Positions 35,434-44,467 of a stretch of 64,000 nt of DNA are shown piece by piece; position 1 is the first letter of the stretch, and each line of letters starts with the position of its first letter. The notes under the pieces are model-generated. The model was not told the DNA's origin. It saw only the letters and a list, made by a program, of their open reading frames with translations, and did no database searches. A program made the translations under genes and the position numbers. The stretch comes from Alexandriicola marinus (GTDB taxonomy: Bacteria > Pseudomonadota > Alphaproteobacteria > Rhodobacterales > Rhodobacteraceae): positions 105,918 through 169,917 of the forward strand of contig NZ_RBVZ01000006.1 of the NCBI RefSeq assembly GCF_004000435.1. The letters are read 5' to 3'.

Positions 35434-37284
35434 TTAGCGGTGTTCACGCTGGAGTTTCTTCTCCAGGTAGAGTGAGTAACGGCCCATCGAGAAACAGAAG
35501 GCAAAGAACAACAGCCCGATGAAGGCGAAAAGTTCCCAATAGATACCGTTCCAGTCGGTCGAAGCGCGGATGGCGTTCGACAGGCCCACGGGATCGAGAA
35601 GGCCGATGAAGACCACGAGGGTGGTATCCTTGAACAGGCCGATGAAGGTGTTCACGATACCGGGGATCGAGATCTTGAGTGCCTGCGGAAGAACGATCAG
35701 CCGCATCGACTTCCAGTAATCGAGACCCAGCGCATCGGCGGCCTCGTACTGACCTTTGGGCAGGGCGGCAAGGCCACCCCGGATCACCTCGGCGATGTAG
35801 GCCGCGGCAAAGAGGGTCACCATGATGATCACGCGGACAACAAGGTCGAGGTTGCTGCCCGGCGGCAGGAAGTAGTTCAGAAGGATCGACGCCGTGAACA
35901 GCCACACGATCAGCGGCACGCCCCGGATCGTTTCGATAAAGGCCACGCAGGTCTTGTTGATGATGAACAGGTCAGACTGACGGCCAAGCGCCAGCAGAAT
36001 GCCCAGCGGCATCGACAGGACGATCCCCGCCACACCGATGATCACCGCCAGCATGAAGCCACCGATTTCCCGGCTGTCGACGGGCTCGAGCCCGATCCGG
36101 CCAAGTTGCTGATAGGTCGTCCTGATGCCGTCTTCGATCGTGACGACGTTATTGACCGCCGTGCCGTAGGCATCGATCTGGTCAAGCACCTCGGGCGGTG
36201 TGCCCTCGGGGGCAAGGGCCGGATTGGTCATGTTCCTCAGACCGCGCGGCAAGGCCTCACGGAGGACGTCCACCTCGGCCCGGGCGTCTGGCAGTGATGC
36301 CTCCCGCTCTTCCAGTGTCGCGAGATTGCCCAGCAGGCTGCGGGCACCGGAAAGAACCTGCCCGACCCGGAAGTGTTCCTGCGAAAGGGACGACGCTTGG
36401 TCGCGCAACGCCGTCAGGCCCTGCATCGTGGTGTCAAGCTCTCCCCTCAGGGCCGAAATGTCCCCGCTGCCCTCTTCGATCCGGGCAAGGATGGCATCCT
36501 TTTCAGCGACAGCATCCGCGATCTCGGCGGCGACGGCCTCCTGCTGTTCCTCGATCTCGGCGATGACCTGCGGCAGGGTTTCCATTTGGTTGGTCATTTC
36601 CACCTGAGCGGAATCGAACCGGCTGTTGCCAACCATGCGATACAGCCCGTCGCTCACATTGGGCGTAACGACCATCCACCAGACGACCGTCGCGACGATC
36701 GCGGCGGTGACCGCTGCGATCTGCCCCGCGATCGGGGCGATCAGGCGAAAGGCCACATAGCCCACGATAAATCCGAGGAAGACAAGCGTCGGCGTCCAGA
36801 AGGCACCGCCCCAGATCAGCCAGGCGGCCAGGAACGGATAGATCGCGGTGAAGGCCAGAAACGGACGCGGAACCTGATCGCTGTAGAGAACCGGCGCGAG
36901 TGCGACGAACATCAACAGGAACGTCAGGATCGGGCGCCAGTAGAATTCGGGCGGATAAAACCCGAACAGAAGCTGAAGCCAGCGGTCCTCGACCACCGCC
37001 CAGCAGGCGCCGGAATGCGCGTCACCGCCATTGGCCGCAAGGACCTCGCGGCATTCGTTCAGCGATCCGGCGTTCCAGACTCCGCCGAACATCCATGGCA
37101 GGAAGCCCGACAGCACCAGAAAGATCACGTAAAGCGAGACCACGGTCAGGATGATATTCATCCAGCCCGAGAACAGGTTTTCGCGGATCCACTTTACTGC
37201 GCCCTTCTCGGCGAGGGGCGGCTCCTGTTCCGGGAGCATGCTTTCCCGGACATAGCGGACGGTTTGTGCGTGTGTATCGCTCAT
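35434..37284 (-). CDS. aapM: Amino-acid ABC transporter permease AapM with large coiled-coil insertion
   Basis: This inner-membrane permease subunit is 616 residues, much longer than the roughly 380-430 usual for AapM. Residues 1-205 carry the N-terminal helices. Residues about 211-405 are a polar segment rich in Glu/Ala/Gln/Leu with heptad-like spacing (QMETLPQVIAEIEEQQEA and on), predicted as a coiled coil. From about 408 the transport domain follows, with the HisM-type EAA loop AADALGLDYWKSMRLIVLPQ. No stop, frameshift or odd base composition marks the insertion, so it appears to be part of the protein. AapQ precedes it by one base. Confidence 0.92.
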   Translation of the reverse strand: MSDTHAQTVRYVRESMLPEQEPPLAEKGAVKWIRENLFSGWMNIILTVVSLYVIFLVLSGFLPWMFGGVWNAGSLNECREVLAANGGDAHSGACWAVVEDRWLQLLFGFYPPEFYWRPILTFLLMFVALAPVLYSDQVPRPFLAFTAIYPFLAAWLIWGGAFWTPTLVFLGFIVGYVAFRLIAPIAGQIAAVTAAIVATVVWWMVVTPNVSDGLYRMVGNSRFDSAQVEMTNQMETLPQVIAEIEEQQEAVAAEIADAVAEKDAILARIEEGSGDISALRGELDTTMQGLTALRDQASSLSQEHFRVGQVLSGARSLLGNLATLEEREASLPDARAEVDVLREALPRGLRNMTNPALAPEGTPPEVLDQIDAYGTAVNNVVTIEDGIRTTYQQLGRIGLEPVDSREIGGFMLAVIIGVAGIVLSMPLGILLALGRQSDLFIINKTCVAFIETIRGVPLIVWLFTASILLNYFLPPGSNLDLVVRVIIMVTLFAAAYIAEVIRGGLAALPKGQYEAADALGLDYWKSMRLIVLPQALKISIPGIVNTFIGLFKDTTLVVFIGLLDPVGLSNAIRASTDWNGIYWELFAFIGLLFFAFCFSMGRYSLYLEKKLQREHR

Positions 37285-37285
37285 C

Positions 37286-38500
37286 TCACCGCTCCCTCAG
37301 CTTGACGCGATTGTTGAAGACGTTCATCGCCCCTGAAATCGCAAGGCTCAGCAACAGGTAGAACAGGCCGACAAGCAGCATGCCCTCCAGCTCCCGGCCG
37401 GTCTGGTTGATCGTGATCCCGCCCAGCGTGGACCGCACATCCATGTAGCCCACCGCAATCGCGAGAGAGCTGTTCTTGGTGAGGTTCAGGTACTGGGAAA
37501 TCAGCGGCGGCACGATCACCCGAAGAGCCTGCGGCAGGATCACGAGGCTCATCGTGCGGTTCGGGCGCAGGCCCAGCGCAAAGGCGGCCTCGGTCTGACC
37601 CTTGGACACCGCAAGGATACCAGCGCGCACGATTTCGGCGATGAAGGCCCCGGTATAAAGCGACAGGGCAAGCCAGAGCGCGATCAGGGAGTTCCGCAGG
37701 TGTATCCCGCCCGAGAAGTTGAAGCCCCCGAGTTCGGGGTTTTCCAGCCCGATCGGGCGCCCCATGATGAAGAAGACCAGGATCGCCGGCACAAAGGCGA
37801 TCACGATTGCCGGCCACACCATGGGAAGCAGACGGCCGGTATCGAACAAAAGCTTTTTCGCATAGCCGCGATAGGCAAAGGCGCCGATCACGGACAGGAC
37901 AAAGACGATCACGACGATCAAGGAGCCGTCGCCCCAGACAGGGGCCGGCACATAGACGCCGCGGTTGGTAATGGCCACCGAATCGCCAAGGACCATCGAC
38001 GCCGAACCACCCTCACGGAAATCGCGCGGTTGCGGCGTGCCCTCGGTCATCAGTGCAAATATCAGGAGGATCCACAGCAGCAGGGGGACGTTCCGGAACC
38101 CTTCGACATAGGCTGCCATCAGCTTGTTCACGATCCAGTTCTTCGACAGACGAAGAACACCCGCGATCACGCCGAGAACGGTCGCAAGCGCACATCCGAG
38201 GAACGCGACAAGGATCGTGTTGAGGATACCGACAAGCGCCGCTCGCCCATGGGTGGACTGGCTGTCATATTCAACAAGGCGCTGGTTGATGTCATAGCCG
38301 GCAGGCTGCCACAGGAATCCGAAGTCGAAATCCTTTCCCAGCGCCTGAAGGTTTTGAACCGTGTTGGAAACAAGCCAGCTGATCGACAGGACAAGCAGGA
38401 TCATCGCGACGACCTGAATCGTCATCGAGCGATAGCGCGTGTCATAGATTAGCTGATTGAGCCGGAAGCCCTCTTTGGGCGGATCCGTTATTGTCGTCAT
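37286..38500 (-). CDS. aapQ: Amino-acid ABC transporter permease AapQ
   Basis: This 404-residue permease has about eight membrane segments. It has the conserved N-terminal LSISWLVSNTVQNL region, a periplasmic loop (about 68-85), NVPLLLWILLIF (about 137), and the EAA-type loop FALGLRPNRTMSLVILPQALR (about 318-338), split here by family variation. It forms a heterodimer with AapM. It follows aapJ after an intrinsic terminator, so it should be made in lower amounts than the binding protein. Confidence 0.94.
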   Translation of the reverse strand: MTTITDPPKEGFRLNQLIYDTRYRSMTIQVVAMILLVLSISWLVSNTVQNLQALGKDFDFGFLWQPAGYDINQRLVEYDSQSTHGRAALVGILNTILVAFLGCALATVLGVIAGVLRLSKNWIVNKLMAAYVEGFRNVPLLLWILLIFALMTEGTPQPRDFREGGSASMVLGDSVAITNRGVYVPAPVWGDGSLIVVIVFVLSVIGAFAYRGYAKKLLFDTGRLLPMVWPAIVIAFVPAILVFFIMGRPIGLENPELGGFNFSGGIHLRNSLIALWLALSLYTGAFIAEIVRAGILAVSKGQTEAAFALGLRPNRTMSLVILPQALRVIVPPLISQYLNLTKNSSLAIAVGYMDVRSTLGGITINQTGRELEGMLLVGLFYLLLSLAISGAMNVFNNRVKLRER

Positions 38501-38598
38501 CTGTGGTCTCCCCGGTCAGTTGACGTCCGCCTGTGAGCCGGTTTGCCCGGCTTTCGGTTTGCAGCGTAATGACTGCAACTCTGGCGGTCCGTTATTGG

Positions 38599-38628
38599 AA
38601 AAGGGCGCGGCGATGATCGCCGCGCCCT
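38599..38628 (-). terminator. Intrinsic terminator between aapJ and aapQ
   Basis: A perfect 10-bp GC stem (38603-38612 with 38618-38627) has a 5-base loop and is followed by TTTT on the minus strand. It lies 13 bases after the aapJ stop and about 100 before aapQ. Partial read-through would give more binding protein than permease, as is common for ABC importers. Confidence 0.87.
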
Positions 38629-38640
38629 CTCCTTTGGGTC

Positions 38641-39660
38641 TTAGCGGAAAGGCGGCGAGTAGATCAGGCCACCTTCGGTCCACTGTGCGTTCAGACCGCG
38701 GGCAAGACCGATCGGCGTGTTTTCACCGATCGTCTGCTCGAACAATTCACCGTAGTTCCCCACCGCGGAGATGACCGCGACAGCCCAGTCGGCCTCGAGG
38801 CCGAGCATGGCGCCCAGTTCACCTTCGGTGCCCAGAAGACGATTGATCTCGGGGTTGTCGGTGGCAGCAGCGGCAAGCTCGCTGACGTTGGCCGAGGTCA
38901 CGCCAAGCTCTTCGGCGGCGATCATCGCATTGAGGGTCCAGCGAACGATGTCGCCCCACTCATTGTCGCCGTGGCGAACGAGCGGGCCAAGCGGCTCTTT
39001 CGAGATGATTTCGGGCAGAATGACGTGATCGCCCGGGTTCTCGAAGGTTGCGCGCGTGGCAGCAAGGCCCGACGCGTCGGTGGTGTAGACGTCGCAGGCG
39101 CGCGCAAGGTACTGCTGCTGTGCTTCTGCGTTGGTTTCGATCGGAACCGGCTCGTAGCTGATGTTGTTCACGCGGAAAAAGTCAGCAAGGTTGAGTTCGG
39201 TCGTCGTGCCGGTCTGGATGCAGACAGTCGCGCCGTCCAGATCCTTGGCCGACGTCACGCCGATATCGCGCGGAACCATGAAGCCCTGGCCATCATAGTA
39301 GTTGATGCCGGTGAATTCCATTTTTAGGTCGACATCGCGCGAGAAAGTCCAGGTCGTGTTCCGGGCCAGCATGTCGACTTCGCCGGAGGCGAGCGCGGTA
39401 AAGCGGGTCTGCGTGGTCAGCGGCACGAAGTTCACGGCCTCGGGATCGCCAAGCGCCGCGGCGGCGACAGCACGGCACACACCGACGTCGAAACCTTCCC
39501 AAACACCATTCGCGTCGGGAGCAGCGAAGCCGACCAGACCGGTGGACACGCCGCAGTTCAGCGTCCCGCGGGCGGTCACATCGTCAAGCGTTGCTGCAGA
39601 CGCAGCGCCTGCAGCAATACCGGCGACGGTCAGTGCGCCGAAAAAGACGGTTTTATTCAT
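38641..39660 (-). CDS. aapJ: Amino-acid ABC transporter periplasmic binding protein
   Basis: This 339-residue solute-binding protein has a signal peptide (MNKTVFFGALTVAGIAAGAA, cleavage near residue 22). Family 3 signatures are TLNCGVSTGLVGFAAPDANG (about 33-52), GFDVGVCRAVAAAALGD and RFTALASGEVDMLARNTTWT. It captures L-amino acids with broad range in Aap systems and delivers them to AapQM. AGGAAGAGG precedes the start. The 212-base upstream region holds a TTGACC box but no matching -10 I would trust. Confidence 0.95.
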   Translation of the reverse strand: MNKTVFFGALTVAGIAAGAASAATLDDVTARGTLNCGVSTGLVGFAAPDANGVWEGFDVGVCRAVAAAALGDPEAVNFVPLTTQTRFTALASGEVDMLARNTTWTFSRDVDLKMEFTGINYYDGQGFMVPRDIGVTSAKDLDGATVCIQTGTTTELNLADFFRVNNISYEPVPIETNAEAQQQYLARACDVYTTDASGLAATRATFENPGDHVILPEIISKEPLGPLVRHGDNEWGDIVRWTLNAMIAAEELGVTSANVSELAAAATDNPEINRLLGTEGELGAMLGLEADWAVAVISAVGNYGELFEQTIGENTPIGLARGLNAQWTEGGLIYSPPFR

Positions 39661-39872
39661 GTGTACCTCTTCCTGAGTTTATCTGGCCTTGCCCGACCAG
39701 AAATCTATTCTTGCGATCCGTTTCCGGATCCGGGCGATGACACCTCGCTCAGATCAAGCAAGACGTCAGTGGATAACTTGGGTTGATAGGTATGGCAGGT
39801 CAAGTCGCTTGGCCGACAAGACAAGTGCAAAAGCTGAAAAAACAGGCAAAGACCCCTGCTATCGCGTCGAAT

Positions 39873-40592
39873 TCAACGTGATGCAAAACGCGCAGCCTGC
39901 ATAAAGCTATGCGCATCTAGGAATGCCAAACGCTTTTGTGCTGCTGCGGCATCGGCCTCGTCGTCGCGTCCCCATTGCGAAAACTGCCATTCTTCATCGA
40001 TTCGCGACAGTTCCCAGGCCCGCTCGGGGGGGAGAGTGTCGTGCACAACGGCCAGCCCGAGAACCAGCGATCCGGTCAGGCTCACGAGATCATGCATCGC
40101 GGTCAGACCGAATGCATCGAGCGCATCGACCTCGGCCCGCAGCCGGGCAAGAGCGGCGTTGTCCTGCGCCACCGGAATGATGCCGGTCGCCACGGACAGG
40201 CGCGCGTCGAACCTGTCCGAAACCCAGTCGAGCAGCGGATCCCACTCGCGGGCCTGCTGTTCGACCAGAAGCGTCGGCCCCTCGGCGCGGTAACACAGCA
40301 GATCGGTTTCGCCATAGGCCGCCACGACATCGACCACGCCGTCCCATTGCGGGCGGACCTTGTCGATGGCCGAGTTCGCCATGCGCGTCGCGGGCATGCG
40401 GTCGGGCCTGATCTCGGTGTCCTGCGCGTCCCATTCCGCGGCAACCATCCGGGCCAGTGCCTCTGTCGGAAGATGAAGCGCAGACTTGAACGGGGTCTTG
40501 ATCGGGCGGCCGTCCAGCAAGACGCACCAGCCCTCATCGGCCCTGTCGACCGTTACATCTGTCCAGAATTTGCGGCTTTTCCACTCGGTCAT
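39873..40592 (-). CDS. ATP12 family F1-ATPase assembly chaperone
   Basis: Atp12-type chaperones bind the F1 alpha subunit during ATP synthase assembly and are found in mitochondria and alphaproteobacteria. The 239-residue protein shows RKFWTDVTVDRADEGWCVLL near the start, LDGRPIKTPFK, the EWDAQ motif (about 53-57) and the conserved C-terminal RIDEEWQFSQWGRDDEA. The start ATG at 40592 overlaps the stop of a 57-residue gene as ATGA and has GGAGG at 6 bases. Confidence 0.93.
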   Translation of the reverse strand: MTEWKSRKFWTDVTVDRADEGWCVLLDGRPIKTPFKSALHLPTEALARMVAAEWDAQDTEIRPDRMPATRMANSAIDKVRPQWDGVVDVVAAYGETDLLCYRAEGPTLLVEQQAREWDPLLDWVSDRFDARLSVATGIIPVAQDNAALARLRAEVDALDAFGLTAMHDLVSLTGSLVLGLAVVHDTLPPERAWELSRIDEEWQFSQWGRDDEADAAAAQKRLAFLDAHSFMQAARFASR

Positions 40593-40762
40593 GTGGCCTC
40601 CGTCGGGCTGTCGAAAAAGGGCGGCAGGAAGGCGCAGCACCCGGTCCCTCGGGCCGCGCCGGAGCGGCTGGACCGCCGATATACCGGGACCTGCCCGGTT
40701 GCGCCGATCTCGGTCTCATGGTCCGGCTGGGCAATCGGGATTTTGCGAAGTTCGTGCCGCAT
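40589..40762 (-). CDS. 57-residue protein coupled to rluC and atp12
   Basis: This short gene is bounded by overlaps on both sides: its ATG shares a base with the rluC stop (TGATG) and its TGA overlaps the ATP12 start (ATGA). GGAGGAG lies just upstream of the ATG. The protein begins MRHELRKIPIAQPDHETEIG and contains TGQVPVYRR and a C-terminal CC pair; it is soluble and basic in the middle. No family was recognised. A HAD phosphatase often occupies this slot in relatives; none is here. Confidence 0.72.
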   Translation of the reverse strand: MRHELRKIPIAQPDHETEIGATGQVPVYRRSSRSGAARGTGCCAFLPPFFDSPTEAT

Positions 40763-41802
40763 CACTCCTCCGGATCGAACGGATCCAGCGCGGCATCCGA
40801 GGCCGACCACCCGACGAAATCCCAGGTTCGCTGCATATGCTCGGGCAAGGGGGCGGTAACCGTAAGCATGGCACCGGTGACGGGATGTTCAAAGATCAAC
40901 GTGCGCGCATGAAGGTGCAGTTTGCGGCTGATCTCGCCGCCCAGTGCAGCGCCCCAGCCATCACCAAGGTTTTCCTGACCCGATCCACCATATTTGCCAT
41001 CCCCCACAATCGGATGACCGATCTCGGCCATATGGGCGCGAAGCTGATGCGTGCGGCCCGTGACTGGCACCATCGCAACCCAGGATGCCCGCCGGCCAAG
41101 CGCATCGATCACGGTGAAATCCGTGGCCGCCCGTTTTGCCCCCGGTGTCTGGGCGATCTCGTCCGGATGCAGGCAGCGCATCTTCTCGTTCTCGCCGCCG
41201 CGACCATGCCCGGGCGCCTTGACCAGTGCATATTTGATCGTGCCGGCTTTCGGGTCGGGCACGCCCGCGACAGCAGCCCAGTAAATCTTGCGCGTGGCCC
41301 TGTGGCGCAGCGCCTCTGTCAGGGATTTGGCGACCGTCCTGCTTCGCGCCAGAAGAAGCACACCCGACGTATCCCGATCGAGCCTGTGAACCAGACGCGG
41401 CTTGTCTTCGGCATCGCCCTGCAGAGCCTCGGCCAGCCCGTCCACGTGCCGGGTCACCCCGCTGCCGCCCTGCGTGGGCAGGCCCGGCGGTTTGTTGATC
41501 GCGATGATATGGCCATCCTGGTACAGGACCGCCCGGCGCATCATCTCTGCGTCGGCATCACTGATCCGGGTGCGGGTGTGGACCGGGGCCGGCCCATCGG
41601 GCAGTGGCGGGATGCGGACCTTCTGACCCGTCTCGACACGGGTCGAACTTTTGACCCGGCCGCCATCGACCCGGATCTCGCCCTTGCGGCAGAGCTTTTC
41701 GATACGCCCCTGCGCAAGCTGCGGAAAAAGGCGCCGCAGATAGCGGTCCAGCCTCTGGTCGCCCTCGTCGGGGCCGACGATCCGGGTCTGTACGCCGCTC
41801 AT
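40762..41802 (-). CDS. rluC: Ribosomal large subunit pseudouridine synthase (RluC/RluD type)
   Basis: This 346-residue pseudouridine synthase has an N-terminal S4 RNA-binding domain (about 15-60) and the catalytic domain with HRLDRDTSG (about 142-150, catalytic Asp in the LDRDTSG loop), INKPPGLPTQGG, and MVPVTGRTHQLRAHM (about 248-262). It modifies uridines of 23S rRNA; RluC and RluD cannot be separated with certainty from sequence alone. Its start overlaps the crcB stop as ATGA. Confidence 0.9.
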   Translation of the reverse strand: MSGVQTRIVGPDEGDQRLDRYLRRLFPQLAQGRIEKLCRKGEIRVDGGRVKSSTRVETGQKVRIPPLPDGPAPVHTRTRISDADAEMMRRAVLYQDGHIIAINKPPGLPTQGGSGVTRHVDGLAEALQGDAEDKPRLVHRLDRDTSGVLLLARSRTVAKSLTEALRHRATRKIYWAAVAGVPDPKAGTIKYALVKAPGHGRGGENEKMRCLHPDEIAQTPGAKRAATDFTVIDALGRRASWVAMVPVTGRTHQLRAHMAEIGHPIVGDGKYGGSGQENLGDGWGAALGGEISRKLHLHARTLIFEHPVTGAMLTVTAPLPEHMQRTWDFVGWSASDAALDPFDPEE

Positions 41803-42176
41803 GACAGAAGGCTCCTTGCGAGGGCGAGGCCTGCGACCAACGCCAGAATGGATAGGGTGACCGAGCCTATGACATATAGGCCCGCGACGGCCGTCTGCCC
41901 CCGCTCCCACATTGTCACTGCATCAAGAGAGAAGGCCGAAAAGGTCGTGAACCCGCCCAGCACACCGGTCATCAGGAACGGGGCAAGGCGATTGCCGAAC
42001 CTCTCGGCCAGGACGACGACCAGAACCCCCATGAGGAACGAGCCCACGACATTGACAACGGCCGTGCCCCAGGGAAAGCCGGGGCCGATCAGGCGCATTG
42101 CCCCGACATTCGTCAGATAGCGGACCGACGCGCCGATTGCCCCGCCAAGGGCCACCTGTATCAGGGTTGTGAACAT
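41799..42176 (-). CDS. crcB: Fluoride exporter CrcB
   Basis: CrcB (Fluc) forms dual-topology fluoride channels that protect against F-. The 125-residue protein has four membrane helices with the signatures GGAIGASVRYLTN (about 11-23), GTAVVNVVGSFLMG (about 37-50) and GVLGGFTTFSAFSLD (about 72-86, with the sodium/phenylalanine-box). Only 31 bases separate it from rarA, so there is no room for a fluoride riboswitch. It is the first gene of crcB-rluC-(57 aa)-atp12. Confidence 0.95.
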   Translation of the reverse strand: MFTTLIQVALGGAIGASVRYLTNVGAMRLIGPGFPWGTAVVNVVGSFLMGVLVVVLAERFGNRLAPFLMTGVLGGFTTFSAFSLDAVTMWERGQTAVAGLYVIGSVTLSILALVAGLALARSLLS

Positions 42177-42207
42177 GGCCCTCGGTTGCCCTGCCCGCGC
42201 GGGGAAG

Positions 42208-43536
42208 TCAATCGCGGGACCGTTTGGCCCTGAGCCCGGCGAAGTAATCGACCCGCTTTTTCAGCTCTCGTTCGAAGCCGCGATCAACCGGCGTGTAATA
42301 GACACCCCGCTTCATGCCGTCGGGAAAATAGTTCTGCCCCGAAAATCCATCTTCGGCATCGTGATCATAGGCATAGCCCGCGCCATATCCCTGCTCTTTC
42401 ATCAAGGATGTTGGCGCGTTGAGGATATGTTTCGGCGGCGGTTCCGATCCGGTCTGCTTCGCAGCATTCATCGAGGCCTTGAACGCGGCATAGGCCGCAT
42501 TCGATTTCGGTGCGAGGGCGAGGTAGGTCACGGCCTGCGCAAGCGCCAGTTCACCTTCGGGGCTGCCAAGCCGTTCATAGATTTCCCACGCGTGCAGGCA
42601 GATCGATTGCGCCTGTGGATCGGCAAGGCCGATATCCTCGACGGCCATGCGCGTGATCCGGCGCGCCAGATAGCGTGGATCCTCCCCGCCCATCAGCATG
42701 CGCGCCAGCCAGTAGAGTGCCGCATCCGGATCGGAGCCCCGCACCGATTTGTGCAGTGCCGAGATCAGGTTGTAATGCTCGTCACCCGATTTGTCGTATT
42801 TGGCGGCCCGCCGCATCAGCCGAAGGCTCAGCGCCTCGGTATCGAGCTTTGTCCCCAGGTTCCAGGCCAGGACCTGCTCGATCAGGTTCAGAAGCGCCCG
42901 GCCATCGCCATCGGCCATTTCAAGAAGGGCCTCGCGCGCGGGGCCATCAAGCGGAAGGGGCCGGTCCATCACCTGTTCGGCCCGCTGCGCCAGAAGTTCA
43001 AGATGGGCCAGCGTCAGCCGGTTGAGGACGATGACCTGCGATCGGCTCAGAAGCGCTGCATTCAACTCGAACGACGGGTTCTCGGTCGTGGCGCCCACGA
43101 GCACGATCGTGCCATCCTCCATATGGGGCAGAAAGCTGTCCTGCTGGGCCTTGTTGAAGCGGTGGATTTCATCGACGAACAAGAGCGTTCCGCGCCCCTG
43201 CTGACGCCGCAGGCGCGCCGCTTCGAACACCTTCCGAAGGTCGGGCACGCCGGTGAAGATCGCGGAAATCTGCACGAAATGCAGATCGGTTTCCTGGGCC
43301 AGAAGCCGCGCGATCGTTGTCTTTCCCACGCCCGGGGGCCCCCACAGGATCAGCGATCCAAGGCTGCCCGCCGCGAGCATCGCACCCAGTGGGCCGTCTG
43401 TGCCAAGAACCTGCTCCTGGCCGACGACCTCGGCCAGATTGGCAGGACGCAGCCTGTCGGCCAGAGGCGCGGGACGTGTCCGCCCCTCCGGTTGATCCGG
43501 ATCCGTGCGTCCTGATGTGTCAAAGAGATCGGGCAT
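42208..43536 (-). CDS. rarA: Replication-associated recombination protein RarA (MgsA)
   Basis: This AAA+ ATPase of the clamp-loader-like family acts at stalled forks. The 442-residue protein has Walker [14 protein letters not shown] (about 56-68), Walker [18 protein letters not shown] (about 107-123), sensor 1 [10 protein letters not shown] (about 136-145), and the C-terminal tetramerisation domain with [10 protein letters not shown]. The start MPDLFDTSG was chosen; an ATG three codons upstream is possible, and neither has a clear binding site. Confidence 0.95.
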   Translation of the reverse strand: MPDLFDTSGRTDPDQPEGRTRPAPLADRLRPANLAEVVGQEQVLGTDGPLGAMLAAGSLGSLILWGPPGVGKTTIARLLAQETDLHFVQISAIFTGVPDLRKVFEAARLRRQQGRGTLLFVDEIHRFNKAQQDSFLPHMEDGTIVLVGATTENPSFELNAALLSRSQVIVLNRLTLAHLELLAQRAEQVMDRPLPLDGPAREALLEMADGDGRALLNLIEQVLAWNLGTKLDTEALSLRLMRRAAKYDKSGDEHYNLISALHKSVRGSDPDAALYWLARMLMGGEDPRYLARRITRMAVEDIGLADPQAQSICLHAWEIYERLGSPEGELALAQAVTYLALAPKSNAAYAAFKASMNAAKQTGSEPPPKHILNAPTSLMKEQGYGAGYAYDHDAEDGFSGQNYFPDGMKRGVYYTPVDRGFERELKKRVDYFAGLRAKRSRD

Positions 43537-43663
43537 TGCATGCAAAGACTAGAACCGCCGGGTTCCAAGGGAAAGGTGGAACGACATCGAAGATCTTGTG
43601 TCGCTTTACAGCTTGTGCCGAAATTTTTTAGTCTTTCAGCGTAAGAGTAGTGGGTCAGTGTTC

Positions 43664-43828
43664 ATGTCAGCCGAAACTTTCGCTCGCGAAGACGAAGTGA
43701 TCCTGAAGATGCTTCAGGAATGGCCTGATCTTCTGAAGATCATGGATATCGCCCCGAACGGCGATCACAAAGCCCCCCGGGAACGAGAGCCTTTCAGCGC
43801 AAAGCCGCGCCCATCCGACACCGGGTAG
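43664..43828 (+). CDS. Short hypothetical protein, 54 residues
   Basis: A 54-codon frame on the plus strand lies between rarA and rplQ. It is acidic at the N-terminus (AREDEVILKMLQEWPDLLKI), has a short helix-like pattern and a basic tail. No strong ribosome-binding site precedes it and no family was recognised. Kept because the region holds no competing frame and the composition is protein-like. Confidence 0.4.
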   Translation: MSAETFAREDEVILKMLQEWPDLLKIMDIAPNGDHKAPREREPFSAKPRPSDTG

Positions 43829-43855
43829 GACGGTGGCTGACGGCTGACATGCGAA

Positions 43856-43880
43856 GGGCCGCGTCTTGACGACACGGCCC
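43856..43880 (-). terminator. Terminator-like hairpin after rplQ
   Basis: A 10-bp stem (43856-43865 with 43871-43880) has one G-U pair in the minus-strand RNA and a 5-base loop. It lies 26 bases after the rplQ stop, where the alpha operon should end, but the downstream T-run is short. Confidence 0.55.
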
Positions 43881-43905
43881 CATCCGAATGTCCGGCAAAT
43901 GCGAA

Positions 43906-44328
43906 TCAATCTTCTGCGGTTTCGTCCATCTCTTCGAGACGGGCACGGTCCGCGGCACCCTTGGCGTCGACGTCACGATCAACGAATTCGATGATCGCCA
44001 TCGGGGCCATGTCACCGTAGCGGAAGCCGGCCTTCAGGACACGGACATAGCCGCCCTGACGCTCTTTGTAGCGCGGGCCGAGAACTTCGAACAGCTTGGC
44101 GACATGTGCATCCTGCTTAAGCTGCGCGGCCGCCTGGCGACGGGCATGGAGATCGCCCCGCTTGCCCAGCGTAACGAGCTTTTCGATGACGCGGCGCAGG
44201 TCTTTCGCCTTGGGCAGCGTCGTCTTGATCTGTTCATGTTCGATAAGCGATCCGGCCATGTTGGCAAACATCGCCTTGCGATGTTCATGGGTCCGGTTGA
44301 GTTTGCGGTATCCGCTGGCGTGACGCAT
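43906..44328 (-). CDS. rplQ: 50S ribosomal protein L17
   Basis: L17 is a large-subunit protein near the exit tunnel. The 140-residue chain has the family N-terminus [20 protein letters not shown] and the helix [20 protein letters not shown], split from an acidic C-terminal extension (MDETAED). GGAG precedes the ATG at 44328. It is the last gene of the alpha operon but separated from rpoA by two strong hairpins. Confidence 0.98.
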   Translation of the reverse strand: MRHASGYRKLNRTHEHRKAMFANMAGSLIEHEQIKTTLPKAKDLRRVIEKLVTLGKRGDLHARRQAAAQLKQDAHVAKLFEVLGPRYKERQGGYVRVLKAGFRYGDMAPMAIIEFVDRDVDAKGAADRARLEEMDETAED

Positions 44329-44414
44329 GGTTTGGTCTCCGTTTCGTATTAGGATGGGCCGCGTCCGCGTGTGACGCTGCTCCGTTATTGGGGCGGGATT
44401 GCCCGATGCGGTGA

Positions 44415-44459
44415 CCCATTCCTCGAAGGAATGGGACCGGACCTTTTGAAAAGGTCCGG
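44415..44459. repeat. Two adjacent perfect hairpins between rpoA and rplQ
   Basis: The first stem is 9 bp (CCCATTCCT, 44415-44423 with 44427-44435). The second is an 11-bp palindrome (CCGGACCTTTT, 44437-44447 with 44449-44459). They stand back to back, 9 bases after the rpoA stop. No T-run follows on the minus strand, so they are more like an intergenic palindromic element or an RNA processing/stability structure than a terminator. Confidence 0.7.
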
Positions 44460-44467
44460 CGCCGCGC

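Noticed and set aside
40486..42120. 544-codon plus-strand frame across rluC and crcB
   Set aside because: Antisense to two well-supported genes; no recognisable protein pattern.
42177..42207. Possible fluoride riboswitch ahead of crcB
   Set aside because: Only 31 bases separate rarA and crcB, too short for the motif.
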